Shown one piece after another: positions 52,283-60,602 of a stretch of 64,000 nt of DNA. Positions within the stretch are counted from its first letter, which is position 1. Each line of letters starts with the position of its first letter. The DNA is taken from positions 992,001 to 1,056,000 of the forward strand of contig NZ_OZ061315.1 of assembly GCF_964063325.1 (NCBI RefSeq), read 5' to 3'. Source of the DNA: Hafnia alvei. GTDB lineage: Bacteria > Pseudomonadota > Gammaproteobacteria > Enterobacterales > Enterobacteriaceae. The notes beneath the pieces were generated by a model. It was given only the letters and a program-made list of their open reading frames with translations, had not been told where the DNA came from and searched no databases. The translations under genes were made by a program, and so were the position numbers.

Positions 52283-54346
52283 CTAAGAATAGACAGATAG
52301 ATGCTGTAATAACGCCTCTTTATTTATCGAGCTGCGGATTTTTTCTCCGCCCTCATTAAACTCAAGAAATTCGTTAAGTTGTGCTAGCGCTTTTAGGTGT
52401 TTTTGTGGGTTATTGGTTGCAAGCACAATAATGATGTCGGCTTGCATATAACCTGCAATGCTAATTTTCTCTGGTAAGCGTAGGAGGGACATGCAGGTTT
52501 TATTTACGCCGTCATCCACGCCAGCATGAGCAATAATGAGCCCCTCAGCCAACATGATATATGGCTGCTCAATAGAAATTTTGTTAAGCATAGTGGTTAT
52601 GTAACGGGGTTCTAGCAGGTTTTGAGTCAGCAATGGGGATGCTGTTTTAGCAATGGATTGCTCCCAAGACAACGTGTTTGTATCCTGAAAACAAAGGTGT
52701 TCATCACACAGCAGTTCACTTAGCGATGGTGTTTCAGAGGTTAAGGAATGAGGCTGACACTCGGAGCTGCTTTCATCGTAAATGTAGCTAGTCAGCTCTT
52801 TTTGTAGACCTTTTTTATCATGGATTGTGCCGTATTTTTCAAGTATCAATAGAAGTTCTTCCACTTGGATAATATGTGGGTCAACCCCCTGTAGTGAGCT
52901 AATGACTTGATGCCGAAATGTACTTTTATGAAAGCTGTTAATCGCAGGGTCTACGACGAATAAAATTTTATCTGTTTTAATAAAAGTCGTGGAAAAAACG
53001 ACGTCATAATGGCGAGAGTATTTTTCAAATTCTCGGCGCGACATCATTTCGATAAAATGCAGCTCTGGTAATAAAACTTGTAATGTTAAATAAAGATAAG
53101 TCGAGACAGTCGCACTGTTTTCACTAACGACAATGGCTGTTTTTTGCATTTTTATGTTGTTAATAAGCCCTTCGCGTGTGAGCCATCCACCAAATAATAC
53201 AGTTAAGAAAGCCACCTCTTCATTTGGTACTTCACAGTGTAATATTTTTTCGAAAGGCAACACTGCGCGGCGTACCATCTCATGTAGATGGTTAAATTCT
53301 TTCGCAACTAAGTCATATACGCTATTGGTATTGGTGAGATGGTAGCGAATACGGTAATAAGCAGGCTTCCAATGCTGATAAATTTTCTCGATGAGCTCAC
53401 TCTTCTCTTTGATTGTAATGCAGCTGATTTTTTCAAAGTTATCCACTACCACAACCACGCTTTCAAGCAGCAGAGTGTCTAAATGAAAATATTTATCTGA
53501 GATAGTTTGAATGTTAGAGCTTTGGATTATTGCCGTTAGAAATATATGTTCATTGTATTGATTGATTCCCATTTTGTGAATGATGTTTTGCATAAGTTTA
53601 AAATCACGACCGTGGGTGATTTCGCTGTAAGTGTCAGGAAGTAATTCTACTGTTTTTCCAAGTTTTATCCGATGTTGGATAAAACAAATAAAATAGATTA
53701 ACTCTTGTAGTTGCTGGTCGGTAAATTGAATTTTTAGACATTTTTCTATCTCGCTAAAAGTATTGCCGACCTGTTCAATGTATTCAGAGATAACATTGTT
53801 ATATTGTGCAATGATATTTTTAGATACGGGTAGTATGAGGATTTTACGCAATGTGCTGAGAAGCAGATAGCGCTTTTTAATTTCCTCTCCCTCAACGTGG
53901 TATCCTTGTTCACGGTTATAGTGAATTTTTAAATTATATTGACTAACACTGGATTTAATTTTCTTAATATCGTTGATGATGGTGTTTTGGCTAACGTTAA
54001 GTGCTGATGTCAGGTGTAATAGAGATAAACGTTCTGCTCTGGTTAACAAAAAGAAAATAATTAACTCCCCTCGCTCTTCCTCTGCGAAAAGATAGCGATT
54101 ATTAAATACGACATCTTCTTGGTGTCGAAATTTTTCGATCACATGCTTGGGAACGTGAAGTTTACCTGTTTTTAATCGAGTGATAGTTTCAACGTGGTGT
54201 GACTCAAGGTAATCATTTATTTTTTTAATTGTGTAGCTTAATTGCTTGCGCGTCAGATTAAATTCAGACTCAAGCGCTACACCCGTGATACTAGGATCGC
54301 TCACAATCGCGTCAAGTACGGTGAAGACACGTTTATCAACAGCCAT
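52283..54346 (-). CDS. PRD-containing PTS regulator (BglG/MtlR/LicR type) with EIIB and EIIA-like modules
   Basis: A 687-residue regulator: N-terminal HTH (about residues 1-75), a second Mga-like HTH (about 90-160; SLLHLTSALNVSQNTIINDIKK), two PRD modules (about 180-400), an EIIB-Gat-like domain and a C-terminal EIIA-fructose/mannitol-like domain with GLIIAHAGVDDGV. Such proteins are DNA-binding activators whose activity follows phosphorylation by HPr and EIIB. It lies inside the PTS operon and most likely controls it; the candidate control region is upstream of EIIA (56694-56995). Confidence 0.85.
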   Translation of the reverse strand: MAVDKRVFTVLDAIVSDPSITGVALESEFNLTRKQLSYTIKKINDYLESHHVETITRLKTGKLHVPKHVIEKFRHQEDVVFNNRYLFAEEERGELIIFFLLTRAERLSLLHLTSALNVSQNTIINDIKKIKSSVSQYNLKIHYNREQGYHVEGEEIKKRYLLLSTLRKILILPVSKNIIAQYNNVISEYIEQVGNTFSEIEKCLKIQFTDQQLQELIYFICFIQHRIKLGKTVELLPDTYSEITHGRDFKLMQNIIHKMGINQYNEHIFLTAIIQSSNIQTISDKYFHLDTLLLESVVVVVDNFEKISCITIKEKSELIEKIYQHWKPAYYRIRYHLTNTNSVYDLVAKEFNHLHEMVRRAVLPFEKILHCEVPNEEVAFLTVLFGGWLTREGLINNIKMQKTAIVVSENSATVSTYLYLTLQVLLPELHFIEMMSRREFEKYSRHYDVVFSTTFIKTDKILFVVDPAINSFHKSTFRHQVISSLQGVDPHIIQVEELLLILEKYGTIHDKKGLQKELTSYIYDESSSECQPHSLTSETPSLSELLCDEHLCFQDTNTLSWEQSIAKTASPLLTQNLLEPRYITTMLNKISIEQPYIMLAEGLIIAHAGVDDGVNKTCMSLLRLPEKISIAGYMQADIIIVLATNNPQKHLKALAQLNEFLEFNEGGEKIRSSINKEALLQHLSVYS

Positions 54347-54400
54347 AATGCAAGATCCTCGTATGTTAGGGGTGACTTCAGCGCTCTGCCTTTTTAGTTA

Positions 54401-55801
54401 TTACGCCTCTGGTATCTGTTCTGCTTCAATATTGGTTGTTTCTTGGTCTGTCTCTTTTCTTAATTCCTGAGCATAGAAAAAGTAGCTACATGCCCAGAAC
54501 ACAGCTAACAACAGAGGGACAAAGCTGCCTTGCAATAGCTTGAATAAAAATGAGAAAGCATAAGTAAAGACAGGGCCATCAATGGAGCTATTGGAGATTA
54601 ATTGTCCAGCAGGGATATCAATAGCCTTAGTTGCGAGCCCTAACTCTGTAATCATCGGAGCAAACTGAGTGCCAACAAACAGGAAGAATGGAATGCCAAT
54701 AATACTGAGGATCACCATACGCAAAGTATTGCCCTTGGTAACCAGATAAGCGGGCACAATTAAGGCAATATTAATGATTCCGGCAAAAGGCAGTATCTTG
54801 TTTCCAGGTAAAATAACGGCCCAGATGAGGGTTAATGGAATAGCAACAATCACTGCAAACCAAATTTCGCTCGCGCCGCCCATAAAGGGCCAATCAATAC
54901 CGATAAACAGTTTTCGACCTGAAAATTTGTTATTCATGTAGGTACTAATGGCTTCGGATATTGGAGACAGCGCTTGCATGAACAGCTTTGAAATCATAGG
55001 GAATAACATTAAAGCAGTAGCTGCTTGTACCCCAAGCATTAATGTTGCGGCAAGACTGTATCCGGCAATAATTCCGAACATGATGCCTAGGAGAAAACCG
55101 ATAGTATGGTTTTCAGCAAATACCCCCACTTTCTGGCGTAAAGCTGCTGCATCCATAGGCTTGTTTAATGCTGGAATTTTACGCAGCAGTAGGTCGAAGG
55201 GATAATAAATGGCGCCAAAAAAAACCATCCTATGGGTGCAGGTTACGCTGGGGATCCCGGTCAGCTTTTCTATTCGATGTTGATGAATATCACCCGCATT
55301 CAGTTCCATGACTATCTGGAATGCGGCAATGAGAAATGCCAGTGCTAAGCTCCAACCACTGCCAAATATGGGGGTAGTCACGCTGATAACGATGAATGCG
55401 GTGAATATTTTGCCCCAAACGTTCCAGAGGTCAGCATTAAACGTGTTGGTTTTATTGCACATAAGCATCAGGATATTAACCCCAACCTGTAACGGGAACA
55501 TGGCAAAGGCATAGGGCCAAGCCCATGAGATATTCGCCATGGTTGTCCAACCGCCATCAATGATGCTTAACTCGAGCCCTGTGCGTTTCATCATCGTTTG
55601 TGCCGCAACACCAATAGCTCCGACCATAAAACTAATCAGCATACTCATGCCGACGAAAGCCACGCCGAGGGTGATAGCCGCCGATGCTGCATCCTTAAAC
55701 TTCATGCGTACAATTAAGCCCGCAATTAGCATAATTAGGGGAACGAAAACTGGTGCACCTAGAGCTAGAATATAATTTATAATTGTACTGAGAAAGTTCA
55801 T
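54401..55801 (-). CDS. PTS galactitol-type EIIC permease
   Basis: A 466-residue membrane permease with about nine to eleven hydrophobic segments of the GatC/SgcC family (GGWTTMANISWAWPYAFAMFP near residue 85 and THRMVFFGAIYYPFD near 190). It imports and phosphorylates a polyol or sugar with the EIIA and EIIB encoded just upstream. A C-terminal charged tail extends beyond the last helix. Confidence 0.88.
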   Translation of the reverse strand: MNFLSTIINYILALGAPVFVPLIMLIAGLIVRMKFKDAASAAITLGVAFVGMSMLISFMVGAIGVAAQTMMKRTGLELSIIDGGWTTMANISWAWPYAFAMFPLQVGVNILMLMCNKTNTFNADLWNVWGKIFTAFIVISVTTPIFGSGWSLALAFLIAAFQIVMELNAGDIHQHRIEKLTGIPSVTCTHRMVFFGAIYYPFDLLLRKIPALNKPMDAAALRQKVGVFAENHTIGFLLGIMFGIIAGYSLAATLMLGVQAATALMLFPMISKLFMQALSPISEAISTYMNNKFSGRKLFIGIDWPFMGGASEIWFAVIVAIPLTLIWAVILPGNKILPFAGIINIALIVPAYLVTKGNTLRMVILSIIGIPFFLFVGTQFAPMITELGLATKAIDIPAGQLISNSSIDGPVFTYAFSFLFKLLQGSFVPLLLAVFWACSYFFYAQELRKETDQETTNIEAEQIPEA

Positions 55802-55893
55802 CGCTTTGCTCCGTTACTTTATGTTTTAATTAATCCTATCGTTTATTTGTTTTGCTGATTTTTGTTAGAAAAAAATCTCGCCCGCCAATATGA

Positions 55894-56172
55894 TTACTTA
55901 CATGCGTCAATTATTTTTTGTAACTCAGCCTCCATTCCGATGCCGGTGAGAAATGCAATTCCGTTAATTACAGGGATAGGGTATTTTTTATCTACTTTTG
56001 TAATGGCAATATACGCGAGGCTATCCTTGATATGTGTGTCGAGTGATTTAAGGTCAATAACTTCTACGTTAATATCATTAAGGTTTTTTTCTTTTAATAG
56101 TCGGGAAACTTTACTTGCCACGGTTTGTGATGTTGCTACGCCGCTTCCGCAAGCGACAATGATTTTTTTCAT
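55894..56172 (-). CDS. PTS galactitol-type EIIB
   Basis: A 92-residue EIIB with the phosphocysteine Cys8 in KKIIVACGSGVATS, the standard lactose/galactitol-type P-loop. It takes phosphate from the EIIA at 56169 and passes it to the sugar in EIIC. Its start overlaps the EIIA stop by four bases (ATGA), showing translational coupling. Confidence 0.9.
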   Translation of the reverse strand: MKKIIVACGSGVATSQTVASKVSRLLKEKNLNDINVEVIDLKSLDTHIKDSLAYIAITKVDKKYPIPVINGIAFLTGIGMEAELQKIIDACK

Positions 56173-56693
56173 TTTATATTTTCCTCGTTATTAATTGTAA
56201 TGGCTGATTTGAGTAGTTTTACTAAAGAGGCTGGTGTTGGCGCTTGATTCATTTCTTGAATGAAATCTTCATCACTTAAACACTCCATTAGCGTTTGTAA
56301 GAGTGTAATGTGATGATTTTTATCTATAAAACCGAGAAGAAAAATGAATTTAACCTGAAGTTCATTATCGTCATTTGCCATTTCATGCCAGGCAATTTCA
56401 TCGTGCAAGCGTGTCACGCAAATAAATGGCCTTATCACATGCTCGGTATCCGTATGTGGTAAGGCTACGACATAGGGGTGAGTGGGGAGCGCCGTAGGGT
56501 ACAGTTTCTCGCGTTGTTTAATAGCCGATAAAAACGAATCGCGTACATAGCCACGGTTTTTTAATGAGAGAAAGATTGAATCAAAGTAATCACTTTGATG
56601 TTGAAAAGAACTCTCTATAAAAGTGAGTTCCTCGAAAAAATAGGCATCGGGATCTGAATGCGTATCGATATTATCTATAGCCGCTATTGTCAT
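56169..56693 (-). CDS. PTS EIIA (fructose/mannitol/galactitol type)
   Basis: A 174-residue EIIA with the phosphohistidine His80 in VALPHTDTEHV. It is the first gene of the operon EIIA-EIIB-EIIC-regulator-aldolase-dhaK2-dhaL2-HPr. A candidate CRP site and a terminator-like hairpin lie in the 300 bases upstream. Confidence 0.88.
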   Translation of the reverse strand: MTIAAIDNIDTHSDPDAYFFEELTFIESSFQHQSDYFDSIFLSLKNRGYVRDSFLSAIKQREKLYPTALPTHPYVVALPHTDTEHVIRPFICVTRLHDEIAWHEMANDDNELQVKFIFLLGFIDKNHHITLLQTLMECLSDEDFIQEMNQAPTPASLVKLLKSAITINNEENIK

Positions 56694-56770
56694 AAAATTA
56701 GCCTTACTTAAAAGCTAGGAGTTGTAGTGATTCTAATCATCCGAGTTAACTATGACGAATAGTATCGATA

Positions 56771-56797
56771 ACAAAAAATGCCCTATACATTGGGCAT
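56771..56797 (-). terminator. Minus-strand terminator in the leader of the PTS operon
   Basis: ATGCCC (56778-56783) pairs with GGGCAT (56792-56797); on the minus strand the stem is followed by TTTTTTG. It lies about 80 bases before the EIIA start, so it may be a leader attenuator or the terminator of the DMT gene. Confidence 0.6.
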
Positions 56798-56868
56798 CAT
56801 ATTAATTCGTGGAAGTTTGATCAGGTTCACTGATTTATAATCAGTAAACTTAAAATAAAGGTTGGATA

Positions 56869-56884
56869 TGTAATTTATGTCACA
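56869..56884 (-). promoter_or_regulatory. CRP-like operator upstream of the PTS operon
   Basis: TGTAA-N6-TCACA, nine of ten consensus half-site positions, about 176 bases upstream of EIIA on the minus strand. Catabolite control is expected for such an operon. Confidence 0.5.
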
Positions 56885-56995
56885 GAATAGATTTTAAAGG
56901 AAAAGAGTTTAGGGGAGCAAACGTCCCCTAATTTTCTTCAGTCAAGCCAGATTATTGCAAAATGTTGAACTGTTGAAATACGCTTAATAAATACT

Positions 56996-57973
56996 TTAGC
57001 GACTCCCACCCGACGTTTGCAGCGGAACTATCACCACCGGCGTTGGTTTCACTTTCATTGCGCTCATCACGCCAATGACCAAGCACACCACTCCGGCCAG
57101 CGTTAGCAGCGGTGGCCATTCATGCCGCCAGATAAAGGCATAGCTAAGGCCTGCTAGCGTTTCAAAGACGATCAGCGGCCCCACTTTAGCGGTTGGCAGG
57201 CGTTGGCTGGCTTGATTCCAACACAGCGTTCCCAGCCATGAGCACAGCAAACCGATGGTCAGCATAAGCGCAATAAATACCGCAGGACGCGGGCCAAACG
57301 GCATAGGAAAATCATTGGCGGTTATGGCGGAGTGCCCCCAAACCAGCAAATACCCTATGACCGCCAACGGCAGCGTCACTAATCCCTGCGCGGTGGCCCA
57401 CGTCGTGGGGCTTTTATCGGGATGTGTGCGCAGCCAGCTTGCGTTGCGCATGGGATACCACGTCCAGCACACCACGCCGATGAAGGCCAAGATCAAACCG
57501 GTGACGTAACGGAACATATCAGTGGGTGCGTGTGCGCTCTGTAGCTCCGCCACGTTGACGCATCCCAATCCTAAAGCAATTAACAGCAGCGAAGGGGCCA
57601 GATGTCGCCACGATAATTTTCCGTCTCGATGGCTGTATTTCAGATTTGCGCTCACTGAAATCACCACCGGCAAGGTGCCAATAATCATGGTGCTGACCGG
57701 TGCGCCCGTGCGTTGGATCGCGCTGGCTAAGCAGAGGTAATAGATGAAATTTCCCACGATGGTGAGCTTAAGGGCTTCAACCCAATCGCTGCGCAGAAGC
57801 TGCCGTAGGCGGTGGCGATCGTGCCACGCCAGCGGGAGCGCAATCAGGCCAAAGGCCAGATAGCGACCGACGGATTGCAAGCTGGCCGGATATTCCGGCA
57901 CGATGAGCGGCCCAACGAAAATCAGCCCCCACATTAGCCCCGCCGCCAGCGCGTAAAGCACGCCTATTAACAT
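56996..57973 (-). CDS. DMT/EamA-family exporter
   Basis: A 325-residue membrane protein with ten predicted helices arranged as two EamA halves (residues 1-145 and 150-305). Family members export amino acids and metabolites; the substrate is unknown. The AraC-type regulator is encoded 98 bases upstream on the same strand and may control it. Confidence 0.83.
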   Translation of the reverse strand: MLIGVLYALAAGLMWGLIFVGPLIVPEYPASLQSVGRYLAFGLIALPLAWHDRHRLRQLLRSDWVEALKLTIVGNFIYYLCLASAIQRTGAPVSTMIIGTLPVVISVSANLKYSHRDGKLSWRHLAPSLLLIALGLGCVNVAELQSAHAPTDMFRYVTGLILAFIGVVCWTWYPMRNASWLRTHPDKSPTTWATAQGLVTLPLAVIGYLLVWGHSAITANDFPMPFGPRPAVFIALMLTIGLLCSWLGTLCWNQASQRLPTAKVGPLIVFETLAGLSYAFIWRHEWPPLLTLAGVVCLVIGVMSAMKVKPTPVVIVPLQTSGGSR

Positions 57974-58071
57974 CTTTCTTAACTCTTAAAAGGGATTATG
58001 CAGCAAGTCTAGAAGGTGAAAGGAAAAGCGTCTTGTAGCAGATTGCTGTTTAGGTAAAAACAGCTAAAAAA

Positions 58072-58923
58072 TTAACGTACCTGCTTTTGATAGCGGGCGG
58101 GCGTGACGCCGTAAAAGCGGCTAAAAGCACGGGTAAGATGGGCTTGATCGGTAAGACCAACAGCGGCGGCGACCTGGGCGGGCGGTAAGCCTCGGGTCAG
58201 CAGATTTTTAGCCTCATACAGTCGATAAGCCATCAGCATTTGTTGTGGGGTAACGTGATACTGCGCCTTAAACTGACGTAAAAAATGATAGGGACTGAGG
58301 TCGACCAACTGCGCCAATTCGGGCAAAGTCATGCGCCGATCTAAATGGGCGCGGAGATACTCTTTTACCAGTGTAAAACGCTGAGGTGCATCAAGCTTAA
58401 GCGTCTGCGGCGCTCTTGCCCAATGGCGCGTTAATGTCAGCAGTTCACTCAGCAAGCTGGATTGTGCGAGGGGCTCATCGTTTTGCCACAGGGCGTTTAT
58501 TAGCGAAGTGGTTGCTCGGGCAAACTGAGGATGATGATTCACCGCGTCGTTAAACCACCAGTCAGATTCACCGCTCACCTCGGCCAAAATTTCGGGCGTG
58601 AGATAAATCATGCGATAGCGCCAGCCACCTTCAGTACCCGATTGGCCTGTGTGCAGCTCGTCTGGGTTCATCAATACCAAAGAGTCCGCGGGTGCAACGT
58701 GGTTTGCGCCACGATAGCGAAAACGCTCGGCACCATACTCAATCGCGCCAATGCCATAGGCTTCATGCGTATGCGGCTCAAATTCATGATGTTCAATATG
58801 CGCTCGATACACCTCAACGCCGGGCATGTGGGCGAAGTGCTTAAACTGGGCGCGATCTCGATCATCGATAAATTGGTTTGGAACGCCGTGCATAAGAAGT
58901 CTCGGGTCTACAGACGATGGCAA
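58072..58923 (-). CDS. AraC-family transcriptional regulator
   Basis: A 283-residue regulator with a cupin-like sensor domain (about residues 30-125, EFEPHTHEAYGIGAIE, PADSLVLMNPDELHTG) and a C-terminal pair of HTH motifs (about 185-283: MTLPELAQLVDLSPYHFLRQFK and GLTDQAHLTRAFSRFYGVTPARY). The downstream DMT exporter on the same strand is its likely target. An internal methionine 11 codons in is a possible alternative start. Confidence 0.85.
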   Translation of the reverse strand: MPSSVDPRLLMHGVPNQFIDDRDRAQFKHFAHMPGVEVYRAHIEHHEFEPHTHEAYGIGAIEYGAERFRYRGANHVAPADSLVLMNPDELHTGQSGTEGGWRYRMIYLTPEILAEVSGESDWWFNDAVNHHPQFARATTSLINALWQNDEPLAQSSLLSELLTLTRHWARAPQTLKLDAPQRFTLVKEYLRAHLDRRMTLPELAQLVDLSPYHFLRQFKAQYHVTPQQMLMAYRLYEAKNLLTRGLPPAQVAAAVGLTDQAHLTRAFSRFYGVTPARYQKQVR

Positions 58924-58965
58924 TGAGCGGGGGATGAGTAGTAACTATAGCGGAATTAGAGGCGC

Positions 58966-58999
58966 TGAAAATAAAAAAGCAGACCTAAAGGCCTGCTTT
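58966..58999 (-). terminator. Terminator after dps
   Basis: AAAGCAG (58976-58982) pairs with CTGCTTT (58993-58999), with an inner CC/GG pair. On the minus strand it is followed by TTTTATTTTC. Confidence 0.75.
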
Positions 59000-59020
59000 C
59001 GTGTTTATCAACGGGAAAAA

Positions 59021-59575
59021 CTAGTGACCAGAAGTTTGTGATTGGCGGCAAGCTTCAAACAGGAACCACACGCGGCGTTCGGTTTGATCTACCCAGTTTT
59101 CAATCAGGCTGGTGGTTGAAACATCATTATGTTCGCTACACACCACATGCGCTGCGCGCAGTTCTGCGGCCAGCAGCTTGTTGTCTTCACACAGCTCGGC
59201 CAGCATATCAAGCGGCTCAACGTAATCGGCGTTGTTATCTTTAATGCGCTGCATTTTAGAGATCTGGCCGATAGAGTGCAGGGTCATACCACCGACTTTA
59301 CGTACACGTTCAGCAATATCATCGGTCATTGCGAATAGCTCTGCGCCTTGTTCGTCCAACAGCAAATGATAGTCACGGAAGTGTGGTCCGCTCATATGCC
59401 AGTGGAAGTTTTTAGTTTTTAAATAAAGCGCATAGATATCAGCAAGGATGGCGTTCATTGCACCGCTAATGTCTTTGGTGGCCTCAGCGCCCAAATCACT
59501 TGGGGTGGCTAGAGGAGTGAACTGACGTTTTTTTGCGTCACCGACTTTGCTTTTTTCCAGTTTTGGTGTGCTCAT
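59021..59575 (-). CDS. Dps-family DNA-protecting mini-ferritin
   Basis: A 184-residue Dps/ferritin-like protein with the di-iron site HWHMSGPHFRDYHLLLDEQ (His, His, Asp, Glu). The length and a basic, Lys-rich N-terminal tail (about residues 1-30) that could bind DNA set it apart from the usual enterobacterial Dps of 167 residues, to which it has only limited resemblance. I choose ATG 59575 over 59584 because AGGAG abuts the first ATG but is properly spaced for the second. Confidence 0.82.
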   Translation of the reverse strand: MSTPKLEKSKVGDAKKRQFTPLATPSDLGAEATKDISGAMNAILADIYALYLKTKNFHWHMSGPHFRDYHLLLDEQGAELFAMTDDIAERVRKVGGMTLHSIGQISKMQRIKDNNADYVEPLDMLAELCEDNKLLAAELRAAHVVCSEHNDVSTTSLIENWVDQTERRVWFLFEACRQSQTSGH

Positions 59576-59738
59576 CTTTATCATCTCCTAAAGGTCTTGA
59601 TAGATTCACAAATTGCCGTCTAGTAACTGTTTAGTACCGAGTCAGTATAGATCATCCTCACAAAATTAGAGTTTTATATGTATGACAATTACGTCTTATC
59701 ATGTACGTGAATGTGTACGCTTTTGGCAGCCATGCCGA

Positions 59739-60602
59739 TCAGCGTACGCCCCCTAAGGTGGTACGCAGCAGCCTAACGTGTGGATAAAAAACAAGAATAT
59801 TGTTTACGCGCATCGCGTGAATTATTTTCTCTGGGTCATGAAGGTGCGTATCGAGCAATAAACCCACCACGCTGCCGCTGTGTGCGACGTTCAAACCGAA
59901 TAAATCGTGCTGCTCAACAATTTCTACAATGTCATTAAACGCCGGTTTGGGCAGCAAAGCCTGGCTGGCTTGGGCGCTTAACGTGGTGGCTGCGCCAATT
60001 TTATGGCGGTTATTTTCCCTTATACCTTCAGTGAGCAACTGATGCGCCTGTTTCAACTGCGGCGCATATTCTTGCAACAGCGTTTGGCGCGGGCGGCGAT
60101 GGTAGTCTTCGGTACGCAAGCAATCAGGGCTTTCCAACAGCAACATATCCCACTCAGGACATCGATTGTGCAGCGGGGTTTGCGTCAGTGCCTGTTGGTG
60201 ATCGAACAGCGTCGGCGCTTGAAAAATCGTGCTGTCGGTCGGTTCAATGCCAACGCACAGCGACGCTAATTCTTTTTCAGTTAGCTGCATACCAAAGTGA
60301 CGAGCGGTCGCTATTGCACAGGCGGCGATGTCTGCCGTGCTGCTGGCCATCCCTTTTGCCACGGGAATAGAGGATTCAAACTCAATGCGTAGCTCGGCTT
60401 CAAGCGAAGAGGGCAACGACAAATGCTGTAATACCGTGCGCAATACCAAGCGCATTCGCGCGCGCTCGGTGGGCAGCGGTGTTCCCTCGCTTACCGCCAC
60501 CGTGCTAAACCAATTGACCGGGCAGGATACGAGCTTTTCGCCGCCTTGGATCCAGCCTTGAATTAACTCACCGCACGACGCGGGGCAGCGAGCTTCAGCC
60601 AT
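59739..60602 (-). CDS. pduX: L-threonine kinase PduX (GHMP family)
   Basis: Phosphorylates L-threonine to L-threonine O-3-phosphate, the CobD substrate, for the aminopropanol arm of cobalamin. 287 residues with the GHMP ATP motif PVAKGMASSTADIAA (about residues 79-93) and the N-terminal CPASCGELIQG motif. It overlaps cobD by eight bases downstream of it. Absence of other pdu genes nearby shows it serves cobalamin synthesis, not propanediol use. Confidence 0.9.
   Translation of the reverse strand: MAEARCPASCGELIQGWIQGGEKLVSCPVNWFSTVAVSEGTPLPTERARMRLVLRTVLQHLSLPSSLEAELRIEFESSIPVAKGMASSTADIAACAIATARHFGMQLTEKELASLCVGIEPTDSTIFQAPTLFDHQQALTQTPLHNRCPEWDMLLLESPDCLRTEDYHRRPRQTLLQEYAPQLKQAHQLLTEGIRENNRHKIGAATTLSAQASQALLPKPAFNDIVEIVEQHDLFGLNVAHSGSVVGLLLDTHLHDPEKIIHAMRVNNILVFYPHVRLLRTTLGGVR

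Larger units (their letters stand above)
56694..56995. other. Control region upstream of the PTS operon
   Basis: About 300 bases between the DMT exporter and EIIA. It contains a CRP-like site (56869-56884) and, nearer EIIA, a minus-strand terminator hairpin (56771-56797). Another dyad, CTGATTTATAATCAG, is centred near 56837. No coding frame is supported. Confidence 0.5.

Noticed and set aside
52283..54346. RNA-binding antiterminator of the BglG type with a RAT site before EIIA
   Set aside because: The protein has two N-terminal HTH segments and C-terminal EII-like domains, the architecture of DNA-binding activators such as MtlR/LicR. I could not find a clear RAT sequence.
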